Source: Phoronis ovalis
Taxonomy: Eukaryota; Phoronida; Phoronidae
Reading direction: 5' to 3'
Length of the DNA: 15,490 bases
NCBI GenBank assembly: GCA_028565635.1
Contig: JAOXYB010021236.1
Location: 1,804-17,293 of the forward strand
Shown: in pieces, positions 12,201-15,490 of the stretch
Layout: every line of letters begins with the position of its first letter
Numbering within the stretch: position 1 is the first letter of the stretch
The notes under the pieces: generated by a model
Seen by the model: only the letters and a program-made list of their open reading frames with translations
What the model was told of the DNA's origin: nothing
Databases searched by the model: none
Translations under genes and position numbers: made by a program

Positions 12201-14795
12201 TTTCATCAGATATTTATGATGTGGTGGCCAAAATATTTATGAAAATCATATTGTCAGTACACAATAAAAATGTCTTCAGTTAATTCAATAAAAAATTCCT
12301 TTGAGCCTTACTTGGCATGGAGGCATAATTGATGATAAAACCATGTACATCTGCTATAGTAAGAATTTCCCTTCTCTCACGACTTGCACGATGGAACTCA
12401 ATGTGCAAATGTTTTCCCGTTGAAACAATGATGCCTGGCATGTTATTTCCACAGAATCGACCAATCAGTGGAGAGCTAGTATCATCACCATCATAAATCT
12501 CAATGGCATCTATACACGCTAATGTTTCTGAAAAATACACTGCAGTCTAAACAAGATGCCAGTTTACAAGATTTAAAATATTTGCAGCTATCTGAAGTCA
12601 TGGTAGGATATTATTGGCAGTGAGTATAATAACAAGTATTATTATGATCTTTTTCTGCGCAGAAGTGATACGTTTATTTACTGTTAAAATATAGAAAGAC
12701 ACAATTTATAAAATGCACAATCACATATATTTTTTTTACCAAAGAAAGAGAATTTGTTCAAAAGTAAAATTACCTGAATCAAAAATCAGCTCAAATATGT
12801 CCATAAAATTAATTTTGATAACTTGTCCATCAATTGTAGTCAACTGATAAACACAAGCAAAATCTTCTTCATCGGGTTGAGTGCCATTAAAGCCAGGAGT
12901 GGCTATGAAACCTGGTCTTGAAGCATCAACAACAAGTGGAGTCTCACAAACTGCAACAGAACATATTTCAAATTCTTTATACATGTGAGTTTAGAATCTA
13001 GTGAAAGATGTTACACTTTATCATACCTTGTAAACAAAAGCACCTATTTTTATTAAAGTATGGGGCAAGCTTACTCAAATAATTATCAAACTTTTATAGT
13101 TACCAGAAGACACAGCATCAAAAACTGCACTGAACCCATCTTCATTTACTGATGAATCTGAAGACAGTATAACCCACATTTTATTTCCAGCAGAATATAA
13201 CACGGGAGGCATGTTTGTACTGCAATACTTCATGTTCTTAGCATGTAAATGATGACCATCTCCAATCATCACATAGTCACAGCATTCACCATCACACTGA
13301 AATACAAAGGCAAAGTGAAATAGTAAAGTTAAAAAAGTACAAAGTAGTAATTATTGATTGAAAGTATATTACTGAAAATCAAAATTTTTTAGAAATTTTG
13401 TGTAATATAATACAAGGTAAAACAATTCCACAACAAGGCATGCAAACTTACCAGGTTGTCATCAAGAACAAAACTTGTAAAGTAAAGACGGATAAAATAA
13501 CCCTCAGGTACAGTTATAAGCCAGGCAGTTTCAGCATCATTGAAGTATGGCTTATTATCAGATCCAAATTCACCATTGAGCCCACTTAATTCACCTGTAA
13601 GCAATAAGCTATTTTAATCATATTCATTAATTTAAAAAATAGAGTTTAAAAAATGTTAAGTATGTTAATATCTCATAATCTTTTGCCAAAAAGGATTTTA
13701 CAGTGCTTTCTCTATCCTGGGCTGGCCAAAGCCAACACAACACACTGAAAATGTCTTCAACTGTAGTCGATGTAAAGCAACAGAGTTACAGTAGAATCAG
13801 TAGAATCAGTAACCACATGTACACCTACGTGTCATAACTGTTTTCATTGTTCCTATAATTCCAGTAGCAGAATTAGTGACAGCATTCATTGTTAACCACA
13901 GGGTATCTTCTGGCGAATAAAACACAGCAGGAACCATGTTGCTACAGTGATGTGACACAATAGGGTCCTTCCCTAAAACAAATACATCTATATAGGAACA
14001 TCATTTTCAGAGAATTTGTTGTTTTGTAAATTAAAAATACTGAAAACCTTCTTTGTGAATGATTGGTAAAACTTGTCAAAACAAATTGAGCAAGTGTAAC
14101 ATGAAATAAAGCAAGCTATTGCTTACTTTACAGGAATAACTTCCTTAACAAGTTTTGTTTACATTTTGATGTTAAAGAACGAAAATAATTCAGGGGTAAA
14201 ACTCAAATCTACCTGGTACTACGCCTTCTCCATAGGAGATGTAATCACAACAATGGCCATTACACTCCGTAGTTGACAAGTCAAAATGAGAGAAGCTTAA
14301 TTTGATCCTCTTATCTGCATCTACCTCTTTAATCCAAGAGAACTGATAATGTTCTGGATAAACCCCATCTTCTGTCAATGGTGATGAGAAATGATGTACT
14401 CGATCAGAGTTGACAAAATCTTAAATGAAGAAAAAGATGATTAGACAGCTGATTTTCAAATTTTAATCTTTTTGAAGCATTCTACAGGAAAATAAACTAT
14501 GAGATATTCAATCATACATATTAGCATCGTAATTATGAATAATGTTTTTTTTCTTCAAATATTATAAAATCTATGACCTGAGCTTTGAGCCACAAAGCAC
14601 TATCACACTGAAGGCATAGTTGGTTAGCATATGCTTGGTATTACTTACGTTTCTCAAGAGTGTACAGAATTTTGAATCCTTCGATGTTTAGAGGAGAATG
14701 CACAGTAGATCCAAACGTGACAGAAAACTGATCTGTCCCATCGGAACTAGTGAATAATAGATCATCAGGTTTACTTCGGCCACAGTGTTTGTCTC
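89..14795 (-). CDS. Whole gene model: large CUB-MAM-EGF extracellular protein, 29 joined exons, partial at both ends
   Basis: Joined coding intervals, 5' to 3': 14649-14795, 14213-14419, 13829-13972, 13452-13594, 13104-13296, 12774-12950, 12312-12527, 11793-12020, 11322-11471, 10872-11089, 10595-10724, 10038-10265, 9588-9713, 9062-9331, 8650-8790, 8172-8327, 7720-7911, 6172-7494, 5746-5937, 5203-5402, 4789-5014, 4011-4298, 3389-3616, 3013-3123, 2432-2668, 1936-2160, 826-993, 502-581, 89-222. The joined frame is open for about 2158 residues. Domain order: half a CUB, ten CUBs, one MAM, nineteen EGFs and the start of a twentieth. CUB and MAM domains bind proteins and glycans outside the cell; EGF chains act as calcium-stiffened rods or ligand sites. 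The role is therefore inferred as adhesion, matrix or receptor. Cubilin has EGF then CUB, so that name does not fit; fibropellin- and Notch-like proteins share parts only. No start, signal peptide, transmembrane segment or polyadenylation site is visible. Confidence 0.9.
502..581 (-). CDS. Exon 28: rest of EGF 18
   Basis: 80 bases, the smallest exon, entered in phase 1 after TTGTAG and left in phase 0 at [28 protein letters not shown] and HQC complete EGF 18, with an intact C-x-D-x4-Y-x-C pattern. DVNI is the first part of the calcium-binding start of EGF 19, whose DDC is on the next exon. Confidence 0.92.
826..993 (-). CDS. Exon 27: end of EGF 16, EGF 17, start of EGF 18
   Basis: 168 bases, phase 1 at both ends (acceptor TTCCAG, donor GTAAGT). 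GDTC closes EGF 16. [19 protein letters not shown] and [16 protein letters not shown] are EGF 17. [12 protein letters not shown] begins EGF 18, whose C-M-S-N-P-C fits the O-glucose consensus. Confidence 0.94.
994..1935 (-). other. Intron 26, the longest complete intron (942 bp)
   Basis: Gene-free stretch between exons 26 and 27 (donor GTACGT, acceptor TTCCAG). It holds a G-run with the 22-bp tandem repeat, a run of twelve T at 1220-1231, and short inverted pairs such as AACCGTT near 1250 and AACGGTT near 1280. A TATAAAAGG string lies on the plus strand near 1786. I see no exon or recognisable transposon. Confidence 0.8.
1133..1185. repeat. 22-bp tandem repeat, about 2.4 copies, beside a G-run
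   Basis: Units at 1133-1154 and 1155-1176 read GCGAGCATTCGGTCTGTTAAGT with two differences between copies; a third begins at 1177 and breaks off after nine bases. Just before it, 1110-1121 is G8-A-G3. This is a local minisatellite-like patch. Confidence 0.85.
1936..2160 (-). CDS. Exon 26: end of EGF 14, EGF 15, most of EGF 16
   Basis: 225 bases, phase 1 at both ends (acceptor TTGTAG, donor GTACGT). DPYC closes EGF 14. [17 protein letters not shown] and [15 protein letters not shown] are EGF 15. [19 protein letters not shown] and [10 protein letters not shown] are EGF 16. EGF 16 has histidine where the hydroxylation pattern expects Y or F. Confidence 0.94.
2432..2668 (-). CDS. Exon 25: end of EGF 12, EGF 13, most of EGF 14
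   Basis: 237 bases, phase 1 at both ends (acceptor TTTCAG, donor GTAGGC). GYDGIHC closes EGF 12. [20 protein letters not shown] and [15 protein letters not shown] are EGF 13. [19 protein letters not shown] and [11 protein letters not shown] are EGF 14. The calcium-binding start D-I-N-E-C is perfect in EGF 13. Confidence 0.95.
2669..3012 (-). other. Intron 24 (344 bp), no feature seen
   Basis: AT-rich gene-free stretch between exons 24 and 25. Its ends are GTACTT and TTTCAG. Open reading extends from exon 25 back into it without the right splice context, so that extension is not coding. Confidence 0.8.
3013..3123 (-). CDS. Exon 24: end of EGF 11, most of EGF 12
   Basis: 111 bases, phase 1 at both ends (acceptor CTGTAG). 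The donor GTACTT is weak but fixed by the frame and by the closing cysteine on the next exon. GFYGEYC ends EGF 11. [17 protein letters not shown] and SYRCNCDP make EGF 12, which is short in the second loop. Confidence 0.9.
3389..3616 (-). CDS. Exon 23: end of EGF 9, EGF 10, most of EGF 11
   Basis: 228 bases, phase 1 at both ends (acceptor TTTTAG, donor GTATGT). GFADTHC closes EGF 9. [19 protein letters not shown] and [16 protein letters not shown] are EGF 10. [19 protein letters not shown] and FRCKCPQ begin EGF 11. Both full domains carry the C-x-D-x4-Y/F-x-C hydroxylation pattern and O-fucose consensus sites. Confidence 0.95.
3617..4010 (-). other. Intron 22 (394 bp), no feature seen
   Basis: AT-rich gene-free stretch between exons 22 and 23, bounded by GTGAGT and TTTTAG. 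TAATGCTTGGG occurs twice about 70 bases apart (near 3781 and 3853). I see nothing else in it. Confidence 0.8.
4011..4298 (-). CDS. Exon 22: rest of EGF 7, EGF 8, most of EGF 9
   Basis: 288 bases, phase 1 at both ends (acceptor TTTCAG, donor GTGAGT). [19 protein letters not shown] completes EGF 7. [20 protein letters not shown] and [16 protein letters not shown] are EGF 8. [18 protein letters not shown] and YICYCPS begin EGF 9. EGFs 8 and 9 have calcium-binding starts. EGF 9 has C-L-S-N-P-C, the O-glucose consensus C-x-S-x-P-C, and both have O-fucose consensus sites. Confidence 0.95.
4299..4788 (-). other. Intron 21 (490 bp) with a nuclear-receptor-type motif cluster
   Basis: Gene-free stretch between exons 21 and 22. 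The ends are a GTAAGC donor and a TTTCAG acceptor. It holds the DR1-like motif listed separately. Nothing else stands out. Confidence 0.85.
4563..4602. promoter_or_regulatory. Possible nuclear-receptor binding cluster with a perfect DR1
   Basis: 4583-4595 reads TGACCTTTGACCT, the complement of AGGTCAAAGGTCA. These are two perfect half-sites in direct repeat with one-base spacing, the classical DR1 bound by RXR, HNF4 and COUP-TF type receptors. A further AGGTCA lies at 4563-4568 and a GGGTCA at 4597-4602. Binding and function are inference; a motif match alone is weak evidence. Confidence 0.35.
4789..5014 (-). CDS. Exon 21: rest of EGF 5, EGF 6, start of EGF 7
   Basis: 226 bases, entered in phase 0 after TTACAG and left in phase 1 at [25 protein letters not shown] completes EGF 5. 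[19 protein letters not shown] and [16 protein letters not shown] form EGF 6, with the calcium-binding D-x-D-E-C start and a C-x-N-x4-F-x-C hydroxylation pattern. [11 protein letters not shown] opens EGF 7. Confidence 0.94.
5203..5402 (-). CDS. Exon 20: end of EGF 3, EGF 4, start of EGF 5
   Basis: 200 bases, entered in phase 1 after TTTCAG and left in phase 0 at CAA|GTAATG. GDYC closes EGF 3. EGF 4 is atypical, with long first loops: [38 protein letters not shown] 5 starts at [13 protein letters not shown]. Six cysteines in the right order support each domain. Confidence 0.9.
5403..5745 (-). other. Intron 19 (343 bp) with the duplicated donor segment
   Basis: Gene-free stretch between exons 19 and 20, from GTAAGT to TTTCAG. 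Apart from the 27-bp duplication next to exon 19, I see nothing in it. Plus-strand reading frames across it are only chance complements of the exon region. Confidence 0.8.
5685..5753. repeat. 27-bp direct duplication that copies the exon 19 splice donor
   Basis: The 27-base sequence beginning CAAGCATGCTTGTACTTACC occurs at 5685-5711 and again at 5727-5753, 42 bases apart. The copy at 5727-5753 spans the end of exon 19 and its GTAAGT donor. The other copy, inside the intron, holds an identical potential donor. Use of the intronic donor would add 42 bases, a multiple of three, but an in-frame TGA follows within seven codons. Confidence 0.9.
5746..5937 (-). CDS. Exon 19: EGF 2 (most) and EGF 3 (most)
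   Basis: 192 bases, phase 1 at both ends (acceptor TACTAG, donor GTAAGT). [20 protein letters not shown] and AVGWTGDHC complete EGF 2. [19 protein letters not shown] and [11 protein letters not shown] form EGF 3, which closes on the next exon. CLNGGTC fits the O-fucose consensus C-x4-S/T-C. Its donor lies in one copy of a duplicated 27-bp segment. Confidence 0.93.
6172..7494 (-). CDS. Exon 18: single 1323-base exon with CUB 9, CUB 10-like, MAM and EGF 1
   Basis: This exon is uninterrupted for 441 codons, phase 1 at both ends (acceptor TTACAG, donor GTAAGT). Exon residues about 1-107 are CUB 9 ([46 protein letters not shown]), which has no cysteine at all. Residues about 108-222 are a divergent CUB-like module with one cysteine pair ([15 protein letters not shown]) ending [10 protein letters not shown]. 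Residues about 225-389 are a MAM domain. It opens with [12 protein letters not shown], has [16 protein letters not shown] and [18 protein letters not shown], and closes with [14 protein letters not shown] domains mediate adhesion or dimer formation in proteins such as meprins and receptor phosphatases. Residues about 395-433 are EGF 1 ([15 protein letters not shown], then [13 protein letters not shown]). EGF 2 begins with DDNCRPG. It is over four times longer than any other exon here, and its two CUBs lack the mid-domain intron found in all the others. Confidence 0.95.
7720..7911 (-). CDS. Exon 17: CUB 8, C-terminal half
   Basis: 192 bases, phase 1 at both ends (acceptor CCCTAG, donor GTAAGT). 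[38 protein letters not shown] and [13 protein letters not shown] complete CUB 8. The glycine plus HIMIGEG plays the part of the I-x-I-x-D-G turn, and YCGP holds the fourth cysteine. Confidence 0.9.
8172..8327 (-). CDS. Exon 16: CUB 8, N-terminal half
   Basis: 156 bases, phase 1 at both ends (acceptor TTATAG). The donor GTTGGT is the weakest in the gene but is fixed by the frame and by the domain join. Peptide: [41 protein letters not shown]. The domain is divergent, and the usual C-x-D-Y strand is broken by the intron right after the cysteine. Confidence 0.85.
8328..8649 (-). other. Intron 15 (322 bp), no feature seen
   Basis: AT-rich gene-free stretch between exons 15 and 16, bounded by GTAAGT and TTATAG. 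I see no repeat or coding signal. Confidence 0.8.
8650..8790 (-). CDS. Exon 15: CUB 7, C-terminal half
   Basis: 141 bases, phase 1 at both ends (acceptor TTTCAG, donor GTAAGT). [20 protein letters not shown] and [20 protein letters not shown] form the second half of the fold. It has an extra cysteine in LYSCD that is not at a standard CUB position. Confidence 0.9.
8936..8970. repeat. AT-rich low-complexity tract
   Basis: A run of degenerate ATAGATATA-like units lies in the intron between exons 14 and 15. It is simple sequence with no evident role. Confidence 0.6.
9062..9331 (-). CDS. Exon 14: CUB 7, N-terminal half, with a linker
   Basis: 270 bases, phase 1 at both ends (acceptor TATTTAG, donor GTAAGG). 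About 25 residues with no clear domain ([20 protein letters not shown]) come before the CUB start [20 protein letters not shown]. The domain goes on with [20 protein letters not shown] and [15 protein letters not shown]. The first canonical cysteine pair is missing. Confidence 0.9.
9588..9713 (-). CDS. Exon 13: CUB 6, C-terminal half
   Basis: 126 bases, phase 1 at both ends (acceptor TATATAG, donor GTAAAG). [20 protein letters not shown] carries the fourth cysteine, followed by [20 protein letters not shown], a very typical CUB end (F-x-S-D/N-x5-G-x-G-Y/F-x-A). Confidence 0.93.
9714..10037 (-). other. Intron 12 (324 bp), no feature seen
   Basis: Gene-free stretch between exons 12 and 13, bounded by GTAACT and TATATAG. 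It contains ATCACTTCTGCGCA (9872-9885), whose exact reverse complement occurs in another intron at 12656-12669. The match is short and may be chance. Confidence 0.8.
10038..10265 (-). CDS. Exon 12: CUB 6, N-terminal half
   Basis: 228 bases, phase 1 at both ends (acceptor TTACAG, donor GTAACT). [47 protein letters not shown] and [18 protein letters not shown] are all recognisable CUB elements. It has both the canonical first cysteine pair and the extra C-x3-C-C-D-Y. Confidence 0.94.
10266..10594 (-). other. Intron 11 (329 bp), no feature seen
   Basis: AT-rich gene-free stretch between exons 11 and 12, bounded by GTAAGT and TTACAG. Nothing notable is visible. Confidence 0.8.
10595..10724 (-). 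CDS. Exon 11: CUB 5, C-terminal half
   Basis: 130 bases, entered in phase 0 after AACAG and left in phase 1 at [26 protein letters not shown] continues the domain at its fourth cysteine. [20 protein letters not shown] has the usual strand, loop and last-strand pattern. Confidence 0.92.
10872..11089 (-). CDS. Exon 10: CUB 5, N-terminal half
   Basis: 218 bases, entered in phase 1 after TTGTAG and left in phase 0 at [29 protein letters not shown] is a strong CUB opening (G-x-I-x-S-P-x-F/Y-P). [20 protein letters not shown] has the extra cysteines in a variant spacing, C-x3-C-x-C-D-W, against C-x3-C-C-D-Y in CUBs 1, 2 and 6. Confidence 0.93.
11322..11471 (-). CDS. Exon 9: CUB 4, C-terminal half
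   Basis: 150 bases, phase 1 at both ends (acceptor TTTAAG, donor GTAAGA). [20 protein letters not shown] contains the fourth CUB cysteine followed by glycine. [20 protein letters not shown] is the penultimate strand and the start of the last one. Confidence 0.92.
11472..11792 (-). other. Intron 8 (321 bp), no feature seen
   Basis: AT-rich gene-free stretch between exons 8 and 9, bounded by GTAAGT and TTTAAG. Nothing notable is visible. Confidence 0.8.
11793..12020 (-). CDS. Exon 8: CUB 4, N-terminal half
   Basis: 228 bases, phase 1 at both ends (acceptor TTTCAG, donor GTAAGT). It carries [20 protein letters not shown] and [11 protein letters not shown] (first cysteine pair), [12 protein letters not shown], then [13 protein letters not shown] (third cysteine with the C-x-D-Y-V pattern). 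Confidence 0.93.
12312..12527 (-). CDS. Exon 7: CUB 3, C-terminal part
   Basis: 216 bases, phase 1 at both ends (acceptor TTTCAG, donor GTAAGG). [18 protein letters not shown] is a textbook CUB third cysteine and I-x-I-Y-D-G turn. [11 protein letters not shown] carries the fourth cysteine and GFIINYASM is the last strand. Between them, [20 protein letters not shown] is a longer, charged loop than in the neighbouring domains. CUBs 3, 4 and 6 keep the standard four cysteines. Confidence 0.93.
12774..12950 (-). CDS. Exon 6: CUB 3, N-terminal part
   Basis: 177 bases, phase 1 at both ends (acceptor TTGCAG, donor GTAATT). [20 protein letters not shown] and DFACVYQL supply the first canonical cysteine pair, followed by [16 protein letters not shown]. 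The exon ends before the C-x-D strand, the same position as in CUB 2. Confidence 0.9.
13104..13296 (-). CDS. Exon 5: CUB 2, C-terminal half
   Basis: 193 bases, entered in phase 0 after TTTCAG and left in phase 1 at GTAACT. It starts directly with [16 protein letters not shown], the same C-x3-C-C-D-Y pattern as CUBs 1 and 6. Then come [15 protein letters not shown] (fourth canonical cysteine), [10 protein letters not shown] and GFSAVFDAV (last strand). Confidence 0.92.
13452..13594 (-). CDS. Exon 4: CUB 2, N-terminal half
   Basis: 143 bases, entered in phase 1 and left in phase 0 at CTG|GTAAGT. The peptide includes [39 protein letters not shown] and DDNL, a typical CUB first half with the N-terminal cysteine missing. 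The phase-0 exit is one of four exceptions in a gene dominated by phase-1 introns. Confidence 0.9.
13792..13809. repeat. Two tandem copies of a 9-bp unit TAGAATCAG
   Basis: TAGAATCAG occurs twice in direct succession in the intron between exons 3 and 4, about 20 bases beyond the donor site. This is a short simple duplication, probably from replication slippage, and has no evident function. Confidence 0.8.
13829..13972 (-). CDS. Exon 3: CUB 1, C-terminal half
   Basis: 144 bases after TTTTAG, phase 1 at both ends, donor GTAGGT. It continues the domain with [20 protein letters not shown], where the cysteine is the fourth canonical CUB cysteine, then [20 protein letters not shown]. The final strand is weaker than in its neighbours: the usual G-F is replaced by G-I. 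The track of donor ACAC|GTAGGT keeps the frame; a shift to the next GT would break it. Confidence 0.85.
14213..14419 (-). CDS. Exon 2: CUB 1, N-terminal half
   Basis: 207 bases, phase 1 at both ends (acceptor TTTAAG, donor GTAGAT). It contains [20 protein letters not shown], matching the CUB strand pattern of Y/W then hydrophobic alternation, and the unusual motif [16 protein letters not shown]. The CDY part is the normal CUB site before the I-x-D-G turn. The two extra cysteines are shared with CUBs 2 and 6. The first canonical cysteine pair is absent. Confidence 0.9.
14649..14795 (-). CDS. Exon 1 in window: C-terminal half of a CUB domain
   Basis: 147 bases, entered in phase 1 after TTCAG and left in phase 1 at GTAAGT. 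The peptide runs from [19 protein letters not shown] through [20 protein letters not shown] to YTLEK. HCG followed by a strand ending GFKILYTLE is the usual second half of a CUB fold, where the pattern is C-G, then G-F-x-hydrophobic-x-Y. The first half must be on an exon beyond the right edge. There is no methionine or signal peptide, so this is not the first exon of the gene. Confidence 0.85.
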
Positions 14796-14830
14796 CTGAA
14801 GTAAAATTAAATCATAAAATTTATATCAAA

Positions 14831-15385
14831 CAGACAATATTTGTCAAGTCTAGAGTATAGTTCATGCAATAGAAATCTACATATTTTGAGGATTAGTAAG
14901 AGAAGATCTCAAAAGTTTGCAAACCGATAATATATGAACAGTGCTCGTTTGGCGGGTGGGTGGTTCAACCACTTTACGTATAGATGTTGGTAAAAATCAA
15001 AATAATAAATTAAAGAAATATATAATATATTATATATTTCTTTAATTTATTATTTTGATCAATGGAACTGTACTTCTAAAATATATATGCTTCATATTCA
15101 TAATATGCAATTCCTTTCATCCAAATAGTCAATTTAAGCAGCATGATAGGATGATTCTCAAAATTGTCATGTCCTTGTTTAAAGTTTCAAATTTGTAAAT
15201 GCTTTTCAGATAGTTTTGCGATTTTTACCGACATCTATACGTAAGGTGGTTGAACTACCCACCCGCCAAACGAGCACTGTTCATATATTATCGGTTTCCA
15301 AACTTTTGAGATCTTCTTTTACTAATCCCCAAAATATGTAGATTTATATTGCATGAAATACTCTAGACTTGACAAATATTGTCTG
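14831..15385. repeat. Large imperfect inverted repeat, arms of about 167 bp (fold-back or MITE-like element)
   Basis: The left arm 14831-14998 is the reverse complement of the right arm 15220-15385. By hand I count seven substitutions and one 2-base gap, about 96% identity. The arms start and end with CAGACAATATTTGTC and its complement and contain the G+C-rich block GTGCTCGTTTGGCGGGTGG, unlike the AT-rich surroundings. Similarity may extend outwards with a gap: CATAAAATTTA near 14813 and TAAATTTATG near 15400. The spacer of about 220 bp includes a second palindrome. No target-site duplication is convincing. It could be a fold-back transposon, a MITE or a locally made inverted duplication. An RNA copy of this intron would form a long hairpin. 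Confidence 0.93.
14996..15059. repeat. Perfect 64-bp palindrome with no spacer
   Basis: Two 32-base arms, 14996-15027 and 15028-15059, are exact reverse complements with no intervening base. The sequence is almost all A and T (ATCAAAATAATAAATTAAAG at the left end). It begins within three bases of the inner end of the left arm of the larger inverted repeat, so the two structures abut or share a breakpoint. A single strand would form a closed hairpin. Confidence 0.95.
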
Positions 15386-15490
15386 CTATATAGTTATCTT
15401 AAATTTATGTCACTGCTCATTACATTTCATTAGCAAAAAAATGTTAAATGATTGTTTTCATTGTCTTTTAAAAGGAATATAAGTAGAATT

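Larger units (their letters stand above)
14796..15490 (-). other. Intron upstream of the first visible exon (incomplete), with nested inverted repeats
   Basis: This gene-free stretch lies 5' of the first visible exon. The exon begins in the middle of a CUB domain after a good acceptor, so this must be intron, and the preceding exon lies beyond the window. Most of it is the inverted-repeat structure listed separately. I see no coding segment or promoter in it. Confidence 0.75.

Noticed and set aside
9872-12669. A 14-base sequence in one intron (9872-9885) matching the reverse complement of another (12656-12669)
   Set aside because: The match stops abruptly at 14 bases on both sides. About one such match is expected by chance in a window this size.
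89-14795. Naming the gene cubilin, Notch or fibropellin
   Set aside because: Domain order and content do not match any of these: cubilin has EGF before CUB, Notch has no CUB or MAM, and fibropellin lacks a large CUB array and MAM. A symbol would be misleading.
14831-15385. Treating the inverted repeat as a microRNA gene
   Set aside because: The stem is far longer than a microRNA precursor and nearly perfect. It fits a fold-back element or long hairpin RNA better.

Overview
The window is eukaryotic, very probably from an invertebrate animal. It is visibly AT-rich. The only convincing coding sequence is one protein gene on the minus strand, cut into 29 recognisable exons by short GT-AG introns (about 150-490 bases, one of about 940). 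The encoded modules (CUB, MAM, EGF) are those of animal extracellular proteins. I cannot name the phylum. The AT-richness and short introns would suit a non-bilaterian animal (placozoan or cnidarian) or another compact invertebrate genome, but this is inference only. There are no bacterial features, tRNA, rRNA or CRISPR.

Layout in transcription order (right to left). 14796-15490 is the intron upstream of the first visible exon. It holds a large inverted repeat (14831-14998 against 15220-15385) with a perfect 64-bp palindrome (14996-15059) at the inner edge of one arm. 7720-14795 holds 17 exons encoding the second half of one CUB domain and then eight complete CUB domains, each split over two exons. 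6172-7494 is one uninterrupted 1323-base exon carrying two more CUB domains, a MAM domain and the first EGF domain. 89-5937 holds eleven exons encoding the rest of a chain of about twenty EGF domains, many of the calcium-binding type. The chain runs off the left edge.

I built the exon model by hand. All 28 internal junctions have GT and AG ends. The spliced reading frame stays open for 6478 bases (about 2158 residues) without a stop, and cysteine spacing is correct across the joins. Twenty-four internal introns are phase 1 and four are phase 0. The product should be a very large secreted or membrane-anchored adhesion or receptor-like protein, with CUB modules before the EGF chain, the reverse of cubilin. 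The start codon, signal peptide, C-terminus and any membrane anchor lie outside the window.

Non-coding points of interest are the nested inverted repeats, a perfect 13-bp DR1 nuclear-receptor motif in an intron (4583-4595), a 27-bp duplication that copies a 5' splice site, and a small 22-bp tandem repeat in the longest intron.
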